The notes: a model not told the origin generated them from the letters alone. Positions 8,126-16,845 are shown, counted from the stretch's first letter. The stretch: 64,000 bases of DNA from Roseobacter sp. CCS2 (GCF_000169435.1 NZ_AAYB01000001.1:620001-684000), one strand, 5' to 3'. Program-made: numbers and translations.

Positions 8126-10068
8126 GAGCCAGCCTTCCCCTCCAGATACCGCTTCTTGGCAATTTCTTGGCGGCCAAAATCACGCACCATATTTTCAATC
8201 GCGACCTCGTCAGACTTATCAGCATAACGGAATTCACTGTCGGCATAGCGGTTGATTTCTTGGATCACCATTTCAACCGTAATTGGCTGGCGCAGTTCGG
8301 ATATCATGCCCTTCTTGGTGTCATAATCCTTAAACAGGAACAGATCGGGTTCTTCCATCCACTCATCGGGCAGTTCAAAATCCATCGCGCGGACCTTCAC
8401 CGCATCGGTGATGTTCTTGATCGCACGGCCGGTAAAGCGCGGATCCGCCTCCTGAATGCCCTTCAAATATGTACCCAGCTTGGCAATCGTATCAAGATCA
8501 CCAATCTCACCACGCACCCGCTCAAAGACCTTCTGAAGGCCTTCTTCATGCGGTCGGGCGTGGCTTTCAAAACTGGCTGTGACGGCCTTTTTGATCTCTT
8601 GCGCATCAAACACCTCATGCGCACCAACGGGAATATCGTGGTTCTTACCCATCAGCAGATAAAGGATGTCGATATAATCCTCACGCGTCTGCGGCCCATC
8701 CACCAGAAACCGCGCACCAGCCCGTTGGCGCAGCGCATCGTCCACGTTTTCTGGATAGTTCGAGAACATTCCAAAGGTGCAATTGCCCCGCACGACCGTG
8801 TTAGCCCCCGCAAAGCTTTCCATCAGCACCGCCGTAATTTCGAGCTGACCCGCAGAGGATTGCCTGTCGCCGCGCTTGCCAGCCAGCTGATCAATGTCAT
8901 CAATCGTCCCAAACCCGATCACACCGGGATCAAGTACATTATTGATAAACGCTTTGGCATTCTGACCTGATTTACCCTGATAGCTGTCGATATTGTCGGT
9001 TGAAAGGTTCTGATAGCGAAACGGATAGCCCGCCGTCTGACAATACTCATTCACCAAACCCGCCATCATCTGGATCAGGGTGGTCTTACCCGTACCGGGC
9101 GCGCCATCCCCCATGAACGTAAAGATAAACCCGCCCAATTCGGCAAAAGGGTTCAGCTTGCGGTCAAAGTCATAGGCCATCAGCATCTTGGACAGTTTCA
9201 TCGCCTGATATTTGGCAATGTGGTTGCCCACGACCTCATTGGGCTTTTTGAAGGTCATTGTCAGGGCACTGCCCTTGGCCTTGCGGGCAGGCGTAAACCC
9301 TTGGACGACAAAATCATCTTCTTCCACCCGCCACGACGACGCATTAAACGACGCCAACCGCCCCGCGGTGGACGCCCGCAATGACACCTTCGCCATCAAC
9401 TGTTCAGCATAGGCCAGCATCGTGGCAATCAGGGTTGGCTCATCCTTGGCAAACTGCCCCAGCTTCTGGTCCAACTCCCAAATCGCACCGTGCAAGGCCA
9501 GCGGGGCGTTGTCAGTCAGAACTTCATCCACACTGCCAACATCAACACTCTGCTCACCCGCTTGGGTCGCCAATAGAAACGAAGTGGCATTGGCAAAGGT
9601 GTACAGGGCCACCAAGGACTCAGCCGTCAGATACTCGGTAAATTCAACCGACCGATCCTGCGGCAATCGCCCTTCCAGATTAATGCGCTTCAACTCCGTC
9701 AAAGCCGTCTGATCGGAAAACGCATCCGCCACCGTCAAAGCAATGGACAAGGCACGGCGTAGTGCATGGGCGACAGCGGCCTGCGCAGGCGAGGTCAGCG
9801 GATCATCATCATCCGTCTCTGCAATGCGATCCAACAGCCGCACACCACCCGAAGGCGCTGAGGTCCGCGACAACAACCCTGGTGTCGTGGAACGGAACCT
9901 GCGACGGGTCGCCGCGACATCCGGCGATTTCTCCGGCGCCTCCAGCGACAAGCGTGCTTTGGCCAAGCGCGGGCTATGATCCAGATGCATCAACATCTCA
10001 GCCGCAGGAATATAGTGTTTGCGGATATCCTCTTCGCGCAATTCCATTTGATCACTTGACTGGCTCAT
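8122..10068 (-). CDS. AAA+ ATPase of unknown role (cluster core)
   Basis: A 648-aa protein. The first ~300 residues are a helical domain of unknown type. An AAA+ module follows: Walker A GAPGTGKT (322-329), Walker B-like GTIDDID (387-393), a sensor-1 Asn in TFGMFSNYP (Asn437) and Arg-finger candidates in DDALRQRAGARF (about 443-454). The last ~150 residues are helical, with an acidic C-terminal region. The start at 10068 follows AAGGATG. It resembles CDC48/MoxR-like remodelling ATPases more than transport or repair ATPases. Its neighbours are membrane proteins and a TelA-like coiled-coil protein, which suggests a membrane-associated remodelling or stress machine. The substrate is unknown. Confidence 0.8.
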   Translation of the reverse strand: MSQSSDQMELREEDIRKHYIPAAEMLMHLDHSPRLAKARLSLEAPEKSPDVAATRRRFRSTTPGLLSRTSAPSGGVRLLDRIAETDDDDPLTSPAQAAVAHALRRALSIALTVADAFSDQTALTELKRINLEGRLPQDRSVEFTEYLTAESLVALYTFANATSFLLATQAGEQSVDVGSVDEVLTDNAPLALHGAIWELDQKLGQFAKDEPTLIATMLAYAEQLMAKVSLRASTAGRLASFNASSWRVEEDDFVVQGFTPARKAKGSALTMTFKKPNEVVGNHIAKYQAMKLSKMLMAYDFDRKLNPFAELGGFIFTFMGDGAPGTGKTTLIQMMAGLVNEYCQTAGYPFRYQNLSTDNIDSYQGKSGQNAKAFINNVLDPGVIGFGTIDDIDQLAGKRGDRQSSAGQLEITAVLMESFAGANTVVRGNCTFGMFSNYPENVDDALRQRAGARFLVDGPQTREDYIDILYLLMGKNHDIPVGAHEVFDAQEIKKAVTASFESHARPHEEGLQKVFERVRGEIGDLDTIAKLGTYLKGIQEADPRFTGRAIKNITDAVKVRAMDFELPDEWMEEPDLFLFKDYDTKKGMISELRQPITVEMVIQEINRYADSEFRYADKSDEVAIENMVRDFGRQEIAKKRYLEGKAGS

Positions 10069-10079
10069 GCCGCATCCTT

Positions 10080-10112
10080 CTTCTCATGTTTCCAAATACC
10101 TCCGCCGGAGGC
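10080..10112. repeat. Intergenic repeat copy B
   Basis: This starts CTTCTCATGTTTCCAAATAC and continues through CTCCGCCGGAGGC, a short palindrome. It lies just upstream of the AAA+ ATPase start, in the largest gap inside the eight-gene cluster. The CTTCTCATGTT and AAATACCTC blocks match copy A (5381), and the CTCCGCCGGAGGC tail matches copy C (37188). Confidence 0.75.
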
Positions 10113-10171
10113 ATCCATCACGTCAAAATAAACCGGCATCTGCCATCAGTGCAAAACAGCGCGGCGCGTAA

Positions 10172-10189
10172 GGTGGGTTTTCACCCACC
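10172..10189 (-). promoter_or_regulatory. Hairpin directly after the 371-aa gene
   Basis: A perfect 7-bp stem (GGTGGGT at 10172-10178 with ACCCACC at 10183-10189) with a four-base loop starts immediately downstream of the minus-strand stop codon at 10190. No U-tract follows, so it may stabilise the mRNA 3' end or partly attenuate transcription before the AAA+ gene, rather than act as a full terminator. Confidence 0.45.
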
Positions 10190-11305
10190 CTATCTGTAAC
10201 TCAATACCCGTCCGCTATCGCTGACGACAAACTTGCGCACATCCCGAAAGCCCGCCGGATTACGCTCCGCCAACGCCTGATAGGGGCGTTCCGGCATAAT
10301 CAATGACCGCTCCATCCGGCTGGCACCCGTCTCTGCACCACCACACTCGAAGGGATCTAACGCAAAGATCTGGCGCTCCACTGATCCAAACCAGCCCGAT
10401 TTCACATTCTCAACGCGCTCCGACACCAACTCTTCCTCCGTCCAGACCAAAGCCCAGTCTTCACCGGCTGGCGCATTCGCCTCACGCAGCACATCGCGCA
10501 ACGGCCCGGTCTGGCGGGTAAACGCATTGCTATACATCGGGCCGATATGAAATCGGCGCAGGCGCGTCGGATGCAAATCCCCAAAATCCTCATCAAATCC
10601 CTTCGCAATCGTCAGTAACTTGAGATGCGCAAGCGACTGCGCCATCAAATGCGCCTGCGCTTCGGGCCAACGGTGCTCATCCTTGGGCAGCCCCGTGCGC
10701 CCTGTATCTTCCAACTCCATCAGATAGATCGTGGGCAGGTTCACCTGACTGTCGTAGACCGCCCAATGCACCAGAAACCGACGCCGGTCGCCTTCATTTC
10801 CCAGCCACAAACACTGCGGATCATTACGCGCCCAGAACTGATCCCCGCGCGAAAGCTCTTCATAGTAAAGCCGCTGCGACAGCGCATATTGCAGCTTGGT
10901 CGGGATTTCCTGCTCACTCAGGATCACCCGCACCATCTGATCTTTCAGATCGCCTGCATTGGGCTGCGCCTCAAGGTGGCGATCCGCTTGCAACGCATCA
11001 TTCGCCATCTCCAAAAGCTCTTGATAGACGGGAAATCCACTTTCACGCCGATCAAACGTCAGCTTACCCGCATGGGCAAAACGCCCCGCAAAATGATACT
11101 TGTGCGCCAGCGCAGTGAACGTCCAATTGAGGCCAATCAGATAGCGCGCCATCACCTCGATCTCTTTGCGATCAAAGCGACCCTCCGCTTCCATCGTCGC
11201 GGCCACCTTGGTCAGATAGCCCGTGATCTTGGCGAACTTATCAAAATACCGGCGCGTGACGCGAGTATCTTCCAGCTTCATATGATCGGCTTGGAGGTCA
11301 GTCAT
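10190..11305 (-). CDS. Conserved soluble protein of unknown function in the AAA+ cluster
   Basis: A 371-aa protein without membrane segments or a recognised domain. The N-terminal half is helical and charged (YFDKFAKITGYLTKVAATME, FDRKEIEVMARYLIGLNWTF). The middle has alternating hydrophobic strands (FLVHWAVYDSQVNLPTIYLMELED). The C-terminal third contains a WTEEELVSERVE segment and ends FVVSDSGRVLSYR. I prefer the ATG at 11305 over the longer frame at 11353, because 11305 overlaps the upstream small membrane gene by only 8 bases. Its position between the two-helix protein and the ATPase suggests that it is an adaptor or regulatory subunit; this is inference from context only. Confidence 0.65.
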   Translation of the reverse strand: MTDLQADHMKLEDTRVTRRYFDKFAKITGYLTKVAATMEAEGRFDRKEIEVMARYLIGLNWTFTALAHKYHFAGRFAHAGKLTFDRRESGFPVYQELLEMANDALQADRHLEAQPNAGDLKDQMVRVILSEQEIPTKLQYALSQRLYYEELSRGDQFWARNDPQCLWLGNEGDRRRFLVHWAVYDSQVNLPTIYLMELEDTGRTGLPKDEHRWPEAQAHLMAQSLAHLKLLTIAKGFDEDFGDLHPTRLRRFHIGPMYSNAFTRQTGPLRDVLREANAPAGEDWALVWTEEELVSERVENVKSGWFGSVERQIFALDPFECGGAETGASRMERSLIMPERPYQALAERNPAGFRDVRKFVVSDSGRVLSYR

Positions 11306-11528
11306 GACGATGCCAAGGCAGTGGGCCAAGCCATTCTTGCACCTGAATGCCAAGAAGTGTTATCCGCGGTGAAAAGCGGCCAGCGATGAACAAGACAACG
11401 TCCAGTGCTGCGAGCATTTGCGTGATCAAAAAAACTGTGATCGCCACACCACTTGGCATGCGTGTGAATATCAGTGCAATCAATAGGATAACTCCCAGCA
11501 ATTGAATTGCATCACGACGATGGTACAC
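11298..11528 (-). CDS. Small two-helix membrane protein in the AAA+ cluster
   Basis: A 76-aa protein read from a GTG start at 11528, 8 bases after the stop of the TelA-like gene. It has two adjacent hydrophobic helices (AIQLLGVILLIALIF and VAITVFLITQMLAALDVVLF) and a short C-terminal amphipathic tail with Trp residues. I recognise no family. Its 3' end overlaps the next gene by 8 bases. The ribosome-binding site is weak, so expression probably depends on translational coupling. Confidence 0.6.
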   Translation of the reverse strand: MYHRRDAIQLLGVILLIALIFTRMPSGVAITVFLITQMLAALDVVLFIAGRFSPRITLLGIQVQEWLGPLPWHRHD

Positions 11529-11536
11529 CCGCCGCT

Positions 11537-12619
11537 TCAGGTCTGATCCCCATACTGATTACTATCATGCTTCTTCACGATCTCTTGGAACCGGCGCACA
11601 AAGCGTTCGTCCGCTTTCGCCTTCTGCTCCAGCACCTCGCGAGCGAAGACCATGTGATCTTCATGCGCTTCCATCATATCGGCCATCCGTGATGTCGTCG
11701 CAGCCCCAATTGCCGCCATCGCCGATTGCGCCTCTTGGTCGGTCTTCACACCAATCTCGTTGATCTGGTGGGCCACGTCCTGCTGCTGTGCGGTCTTCAA
11801 GGACTTCGACAGTGCATCATACAACACAACACGCTGCTTGGTATCTGTCTGCAATTTGTTGATCAGCACCATCTGCGTCGCCGCCTGGTTCTGCAAACTG
11901 TCGATCCAGGTTTTACCTTTCTCGATATAGCGCTCAAGCGTCTGGCTTTTCGCCAATTGCACCTGCTCGTTTTGGATCATCTCATTGTACTGGCCATTCA
12001 ACCCAGCCAATTCAGTTTCCAGCTTAGTGCGCGCAGCCGCGTCCTGTTCAACCGAGATCTTGTTCTCAAGCTCAATAATCTTGGGATCCATCCCAAGAAT
12101 CTCCGCACGCAGCGCTTCCAGTTCACCAACGGTCACTTCACGCTCTTCCAGCGTGCCGCCAAGGTTCTTCTCAACGCTGACCTTTTGCTCGTTCAGGACA
12201 GCCAACTGGCCTTCCAACAACTGCATGATCACGTCGGATTTGCTGATCAGATCTTGCAATTTATCGTCAATGGACGCGGTACGCATACGCTCTTGACGCA
12301 TGCTGTCGGCCTTACCCTTGCTGAAAAACCCAATAAGGCTTTCCATGCCCGTTTTCGACCGCATCTCATCAAAATCTTTGGAAAAGGCGGATGTGACGTC
12401 ATCAAGACCCATGATCAGTTCAGCAATATTGGCATTCATCAACTCGGTATGGGCGTGCACATCCTCTAGACTGGCATTTTCGATATCGACAGAGATATCG
12501 GTGCCTTCTGCCATTTTCGTGCGCGCAATCTCAATCCGGCTGGTCAGCTCTGAAATTTTGCTTTGTGCCTCGGCGACTTGCGCCTGGCTGTCCTTAATCT
12601 GTGTCTCGAAATTCGCCAT
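11537..12619 (-). CDS. TelA-like coiled-coil protein
   Basis: A 360-aa, mostly helical protein. Residues ~1-60 and ~140-235 look like long coiled coils (for example EIARTKMAEG and TVGELEALRAEILGMDPKI). The C-terminal half (IEKGKTWIDSLQNQAATQMV through VVLYDALSKSLKTAQQQDVA) resembles the toxic-anion-resistance TelA family pattern of helical repeats. There is no signal peptide or membrane helix. It is the first gene of the eight-gene minus-strand cluster, with GAGGGATGAT before the ATG. TelA proteins are known from stress and tellurite-resistance gene neighbourhoods with AAA+ ATPases, which fits this context, but the homology is suggested by pattern only. Confidence 0.6.
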   Translation of the reverse strand: MANFETQIKDSQAQVAEAQSKISELTSRIEIARTKMAEGTDISVDIENASLEDVHAHTELMNANIAELIMGLDDVTSAFSKDFDEMRSKTGMESLIGFFSKGKADSMRQERMRTASIDDKLQDLISKSDVIMQLLEGQLAVLNEQKVSVEKNLGGTLEEREVTVGELEALRAEILGMDPKIIELENKISVEQDAAARTKLETELAGLNGQYNEMIQNEQVQLAKSQTLERYIEKGKTWIDSLQNQAATQMVLINKLQTDTKQRVVLYDALSKSLKTAQQQDVAHQINEIGVKTDQEAQSAMAAIGAATTSRMADMMEAHEDHMVFAREVLEQKAKADERFVRRFQEIVKKHDSNQYGDQT

Positions 12620-12749
12620 ATATCATCCCTCATTTTTTCTTTGATAACAGATACGTAAGCACTGTTGTCGTAATTTTCAACATACGCCCGCACCACAGCG
12701 CGCCGTCTCAGACGCAAGTCTGAACGTCAATCATCATAAAGAAAAGGGG

Positions 12750-13544
12750 TTATACGCCGTCTAATTCAGGCGGACGATCTCTTGCAACAGCATCATCCCC
12801 CAACAATTCCTCTGCAGAGATGATTTTTGGCGGCAATTCAATCCCACGATCAAAGTTTTCGGGATCAACGCGCATAGACTCCTCGGGTGATCGAATGACC
12901 ACTTTCATCGGGGCTTCAATCTGATTGTAAAGGTGGATCACGTCCTGATTGAACATGCGAATACAGCCCGCAGATCCTGAATTACCGATAGATTCCAAAT
13001 CGTTGGTGCCATGAATACGGTAATGGGTATCGCGGCTACCCCTAAACAGGTACAGCGCACGCGCGCCCAATGGGCTGCGCAGACCGCCGGGAATGCCTGC
13101 ACGAAACGGGCCATACACCTCTGGTTCGGTGCGCAACATATTCTGGGTCGGTGTCCAACCGGGCCACTGGCGCATGAATTTCATGGTCGTGGTCCCGCGG
13201 ATCGACCGGCCAGCGCGGCCCACCCCGACAGGATAACGCGTTGTCGTGCCGTCTTCGCGGACGTGGTAAAGAAACTTGGCGTAAGGATCGACATCCAGGG
13301 TGTTTGGGCCCGCTTCGCCGTTGTAAATCCCTGATCTGCGGCGATTCACGCCTTGCAGATACTTTGATGGGATACCCGGCAGAATGTATCCTGCGTCCTC
13401 AATCGGGCCATACCCTTCGACGAAAGACATGGGGCCTGATGGCGCAACTTCTGTTATTGGCACACGGGGTCCACAGGCAGCGGCTGCGCTGGCCAACGCC
13501 ATTGCCGTAAACGAGCGGCGAGAGAGATTTTTAACTGACGACAT
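12750..13544 (-). CDS. Exported L,D-transpeptidase (YkuD domain)
   Basis: Makes 3-3 peptidoglycan cross-links or attaches proteins to peptidoglycan in the periplasm. The 264-aa product begins with a twin-arginine-like stretch (SRRSFTAMALASAAAAC) that also fits a lipobox, so it is probably an exported lipoprotein. The YkuD catalytic motif is complete: His178 in HGT and Cys194 in GSAGCIRM. The length is typical. It lies 130 bases upstream of the TelA-like gene on the same strand and could share transcription with the AAA+ cluster, which would connect that cluster with the envelope. Confidence 0.9.
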   Translation of the reverse strand: MSSVKNLSRRSFTAMALASAAAACGPRVPITEVAPSGPMSFVEGYGPIEDAGYILPGIPSKYLQGVNRRRSGIYNGEAGPNTLDVDPYAKFLYHVREDGTTTRYPVGVGRAGRSIRGTTTMKFMRQWPGWTPTQNMLRTEPEVYGPFRAGIPGGLRSPLGARALYLFRGSRDTHYRIHGTNDLESIGNSGSAGCIRMFNQDVIHLYNQIEAPMKVVIRSPEESMRVDPENFDRGIELPPKIISAEELLGDDAVARDRPPELDGV

Positions 13545-13681
13545 TGCGCTACCTTGAAATATCCGAATCTGGTCATACCACTCTGACCGGGGCAGATAAA
13601 ACGGCGATCAGGCGGATTTTCGCGAATATTGTCAAAAGCGTAACATTCACGGTATTCGCGCAGTACCGGGTGCAATGCGCA

Positions 13682-14581
13682 TCAATCAATAACCGCACCA
13701 AGTGCCAGACCTTTCAAAACCTCATCTGCCGACATGGCTTTCTTTCCGGCACGCTGCGCTTGAGTAACCTCAACAGCCCCTCTGCCACATGCGATCGTAA
13801 ATCCGGACATCACCCGCCCCGGTGGCCCCGCCCCATCTACAATCCGGGCACTAAGCAGCTTCACACGCTCACCAGCCACATCACACCATGCACCGGGAAA
13901 CGGGGATAGGCCGCGGATTAACCGGCTCACGTCTTCGGCTGATTTTGACCAATCAATGCGCGCTTCGGATTTGTCGATCTTGGCTGCATAGGTCACGCCT
14001 TGGTCCGGCTGCGGTACAGGCGCATACAAGCTTGGGTGCGACAGTACTTTCACAATCAAATCCGCGCCCATTCGCGAAAGCCTGTCATGCAGTTGCCCCG
14101 TCGTTTCTTCAGCGCCAATCGCCGTCGCCTCACGCAATAAGACCGGGCCGGTGTCCAGCCCTGCTTCCATCTGCATAATACAAACACCGGTTTCGGCATC
14201 ACCCGCCATAATCGCGCGATGAATAGGCGCCGCCCCGCGCCAGCGCGGCAAAAGAGACGCGTGAATATTCAAACACCCTGCCTTTGGCGCATCCAATATC
14301 GCTTGCGGCAGGATCAAACCATAGGCAACCACCACCGCGATATCAGCATCCAACGTCAGAAACGCGGCTTGTTCTGCCGCCCCCTTCAGCGATACCGGAT
14401 ATCGGACATGCAGCCCCAACGCCTCGGCGCGCAACTGTACAGGCGACGGTCGGTCTTTCTTTCCGCGACCGGCCGGGCGCGGCGGCTGGCAGTACACCGC
14501 AGCAACCTCGTGCCCGGCATCGACCAACGCATCCAGAACAGGGACCGAAAAATCAGGTGTTCCCATAAAGATAATTCGCAT
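13682..14581 (-). CDS. fmt: Methionyl-tRNA formyltransferase
   Basis: Formylates the initiator Met-tRNA using 10-formyltetrahydrofolate. The 299-aa protein starts [20 protein letters not shown], contains the folate/formyl-transfer motif [18 protein letters not shown] with the catalytic Asn-His-Asp set (N in [12 protein letters not shown] in AGLDTGP), and ends with the smaller C-terminal tRNA-binding domain. It closes a def-def-def-fmt block on the minus strand, so formylation and deformylation genes are co-located as usual in alphaproteobacteria. Confidence 0.96.
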   Translation of the reverse strand: MRIIFMGTPDFSVPVLDALVDAGHEVAAVYCQPPRPAGRGKKDRPSPVQLRAEALGLHVRYPVSLKGAAEQAAFLTLDADIAVVVAYGLILPQAILDAPKAGCLNIHASLLPRWRGAAPIHRAIMAGDAETGVCIMQMEAGLDTGPVLLREATAIGAEETTGQLHDRLSRMGADLIVKVLSHPSLYAPVPQPDQGVTYAAKIDKSEARIDWSKSAEDVSRLIRGLSPFPGAWCDVAGERVKLLSARIVDGAGPPGRVMSGFTIACGRGAVEVTQAQRAGKKAMSADEVLKGLALGAVID

Positions 14582-14633
14582 GGCCTATCGACTTTCTATA
14601 TTTATTCAAACGCCCGCTGGCAGAGTTCCGGCA

Positions 14634-15134
14634 TCAGCCGCGTCGCAGCTTGGCCGATTTCTTAATCAACATATCCCGCTTCACCCGTGTCAGGTGGTCA
14701 AAGAACATTTTTCCAGACAGGTGATCAATCTGGTGCTGCACTGATGTCGCCCAAAGCCCGACAAAATCCTGCCTGTCCCACTGACCATCTGCATTCAGAA
14801 ATCGTACGGTTACCGCACGTGGACGTGTGACCTTTGCCCAGACACCCGGCAAGTTGGGTGACCCTTCCTCATGAACGCGCGGCTCTACGCTGCTGTGCAG
14901 GATCGTCGGGTTCGCCATGCGGATCGCCTGTCCGCGCTCTTCCGAAGCATCAATAACCGCCAGCGCCATTTCGACCCCCAGCTGCGGGGCCGCCAGCCCG
15001 ACACCCGGCATGGTATCCATCGCCACGATCATCTCATCCCAGATTGCGCGTACCTCATCCGTGATCACGGCAACTGGCGTTGCCGCCGTGCGCAACGCGG
15101 GGTGTGGCCACATAACAAAGGGGCGGTGCGTCAT
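14634..15134 (-). CDS. Peptide deformylase paralogue, predicted inactive
   Basis: A 166-aa member of the peptide deformylase family. The first motif is intact (MPGVGLAAPQLG), but the second, normally E-G-C-L-S-x-P-G, reads EEGSPNLPG, so the metal-binding Cys is absent. The third, normally HExxH, reads HQIDH, so the catalytic Glu is Gln. By family chemistry this should not deformylate. It overlaps the second deformylase by 4 bases. It may bind ribosomes or peptides, or be a decaying copy; its reading frame is intact and its length normal, which argues against simple decay. Confidence 0.88.
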   Translation of the reverse strand: MTHRPFVMWPHPALRTAATPVAVITDEVRAIWDEMIVAMDTMPGVGLAAPQLGVEMALAVIDASEERGQAIRMANPTILHSSVEPRVHEEGSPNLPGVWAKVTRPRAVTVRFLNADGQWDRQDFVGLWATSVQHQIDHLSGKMFFDHLTRVKRDMLIKKSAKLRRG

Positions 15135-15592
15135 TGCAACGTTCCTGTTTGGGTGATCAAAAGCCCCTCAAGGTGATCAAACTCGTGGCAAATGCAAACG
15201 GCATCTACATCTGTGAAGCGGCCTTCGTGCCATGCGCCGTCCAAATCCTGCCACTTCAGTGCAACCCAAACAGGACGACTGACATCAAAGCTTTGGTCAG
15301 GGATGGATAAGCAAGCCTCGGTGCCCAAGGCCTCTTCCTCAGCATGTGCAGTAATTTGCGGGTTCACAAAAATCATCGGCGCGGGGTCAGCCTCTTTCCA
15401 CGTGGTGTCCACCACGAACACACGGCGACTGACGCCGACCTGCGGGGCGGCCAAGCCGCGTCCGGGTGCGTCGTACATGGTTTCAAACATATCGCGAACA
15501 AGGGTCGCCAGTGAAGCGTCAAACGCCTCAACCGGTGCTGCCGTTTCCAGCAAAACCGGATCACCTTCAAACCGGATCTGGCGAACAGCCAA
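15131..15592 (-). CDS. def: Peptide deformylase, second copy
   Basis: Removes the N-formyl group from nascent proteins. The 153-aa protein keeps all three motifs: GRGLAAPQVG, EACLSIPDQ (Gly to Ala before the metal Cys) and CHEFDHLEG with intact HExxH. It is short at the C-terminus compared with the first copy. It starts 3 bases after the first def gene and overlaps the third by 4 bases, so all are co-translated. It is probably active, perhaps with altered substrate preference. Confidence 0.9.
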   Translation of the reverse strand: MAVRQIRFEGDPVLLETAAPVEAFDASLATLVRDMFETMYDAPGRGLAAPQVGVSRRVFVVDTTWKEADPAPMIFVNPQITAHAEEEALGTEACLSIPDQSFDVSRPVWVALKWQDLDGAWHEGRFTDVDAVCICHEFDHLEGLLITQTGTLQ

Positions 15593-15595
15593 CCC

Positions 15596-16117
15596 TTAGC
15601 CCCGCGCCATTTCGCGTTTCAGCTTTTGCATTTTACGGGTGATCATCTGGCGTTTAAGCGGCTTGAGGTAGTCGATAAAAAGTTTGCCATCCAAATGATC
15701 AATCTCATGCTGCACACACGTTGCCCATAGGCCATCAAACCGTTCGCGCTTGGCCTGACCGTCAAGGTTGGTCCACGTCACCTCAACCTCGGTCGGGCGT
15801 TCCACTTCGGCGTATTGCTCGGGGATCGACAGGCAGCCCTCTTCATAAACGTTTTGCTCTTCCGAGGTCCAGACAACCTCTGGATTGATCAGCACCATAG
15901 GCTCTGGTGTTGCATCGTCTTCCTTGGCGCAATCCATCACCAACATACGGTTCATCACCGCGATCTGCGGGGCGGCCAGCCCAATACCGGGGGCATCATA
16001 CATTGTCTCAAGCATGTCATCGGCCAAGCGACGCAGATCATCATTCACAGACGGCACAGGGGTCGCCACTTTCTTTAGACGCGGGTCAGGATGAATAAGG
16101 ATGTTTCGCAAAGCCAT
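15596..16117 (-). CDS. def: Peptide deformylase, canonical copy
   Basis: The housekeeping deformylase of the block: 173 aa with canonical motifs GIGLAAPQ, EEGCLSIPEQ and QHEIDHLDG, plus the usual basic C-terminal helix (LKRQMITRKMQKLKRE). It is the first gene of the def-def-def-fmt operon and is divergent from the membrane protein/XRE pair, whose operators lie about 50-95 bases upstream of this gene. Confidence 0.96.
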   Translation of the reverse strand: MALRNILIHPDPRLKKVATPVPSVNDDLRRLADDMLETMYDAPGIGLAAPQIAVMNRMLVMDCAKEDDATPEPMVLINPEVVWTSEEQNVYEEGCLSIPEQYAEVERPTEVEVTWTNLDGQAKRERFDGLWATCVQHEIDHLDGKLFIDYLKPLKRQMITRKMQKLKREMARG

Positions 16118-16164
16118 ACCGCTGATTTAGGCCGCAAATCGCGGAATTGCAACTCAGCCATAGT

Positions 16165-16180
16165 GTAACCTTGACGTTAC
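16165..16180. promoter_or_regulatory. Distal operator, GTAAC inverted repeat
   Basis: GTAACCTTGACGTTAC is an imperfect palindrome with GTAAC/GTTAC arms. Its centre is 32 bp (about three helical turns) from an almost identical site at 16197. It lies between the divergent def and membrane-protein genes. It is the probable binding site of the XRE protein encoded at 16639. Confidence 0.65.
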
Positions 16181-16196
16181 ATAACCGATCAAATAT

Positions 16197-16212
16197 GTAA
16201 CCTACAGGTTAC
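16197..16212. promoter_or_regulatory. Proximal operator, perfect GTAACCT palindrome
   Basis: GTAACCTACAGGTTAC is a perfect 16-bp palindrome, 22 bases before the start of the membrane-protein gene. With the site at 16165 it forms a two-operator arrangement that suits negative autoregulation by the small XRE protein of the same operon. Confidence 0.7.
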
Positions 16213-16234
16213 GCGATCAGAAAGAGGAGACGTC

Positions 16235-16642
16235 ATGCCTGCAAACCCCATCAGCCGCGCCCGCCTTTTTGGAAGCATCGCCACTGTCGTAACCACACTG
16301 ACCGCCATCATCATGGCGTCGCTCTCAGTAGGGCCATCAGGCCTGATCTGGGCAGGCGTTATAGCCACTGTCGCACTTGGCTATGCGCTGTGGTCATTCA
16401 TACTACACGTGCGTCACCCCAAAGCCGCAGATGCCGCTTGGGATGAACAAAACACCATCGCACATCGCGATAGCCTGATCTTTGGGTTTTGGGCTGTGCT
16501 GTGGGTCTTTATTGCATTTCTGGGGCTTAGCGTGACAGGCCATATGGACCCCGCGGTTGCGTTTTATTGGCTGGGGCCGGTGCTGGGGGCGGTGCCACCC
16601 GCCCACTACGTCGTGTCTGTGCTACGTGGCCGTGCCGAATGA
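16235..16642 (+). CDS. Four-helix membrane protein paired with an XRE regulator
   Basis: A 135-aa protein with four hydrophobic segments (about residues 12-33, 38-58, 80-101 and 108-128) and a short charged loop in the middle (HVRHPKAADAAWDEQN). The start follows AGAGGAGACGTC. I recognise no named family, although the two-gene layout, a small membrane protein overlapping a YgzD/YozG-type HTH gene by 4 bases, is common in bacteria. The two palindromes upstream suggest that the pair is autoregulated. Confidence 0.75.
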   Translation: MPANPISRARLFGSIATVVTTLTAIIMASLSVGPSGLIWAGVIATVALGYALWSFILHVRHPKAADAAWDEQNTIAHRDSLIFGFWAVLWVFIAFLGLSVTGHMDPAVAFYWLGPVLGAVPPAHYVVSVLRGRAE

Positions 16643-16845
16643 CAACAAAACTGATTGTGCACCTGCGGGCGCACCGCACGCAGGCCAAGCTGACCCAGGC
16701 GGAACTGGCGGATCTGGTTGGCGTCTCGCGTAAAACTATCAACACCATCGAAAACGGCGTTTTCACGCCCTCCACAACACTTGCGCTGACACTTGCGGAT
16801 CAGTTGGGCTGCAGCGTGCATGATCTGTTCGCACTGCCACAATAG
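16639..16845 (+). CDS. Small XRE-family repressor
   Basis: A 68-aa protein that is almost entirely a Cro/CI-type helix-turn-helix (LTQAELADLVGVSRKTINTI, then a conserved ENG and PSTTLALTLADQLGCSVHDLF). It matches the short YgzD/YozG-like class. Its ATG overlaps the stop of the membrane-protein gene (ATGA). It most likely binds the two GTAAC palindromes at 16165 and 16197 and represses its own operon; the signal is unknown. Confidence 0.85.
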   Translation: MTTKLIVHLRAHRTQAKLTQAELADLVGVSRKTINTIENGVFTPSTTLALTLADQLGCSVHDLFALPQ

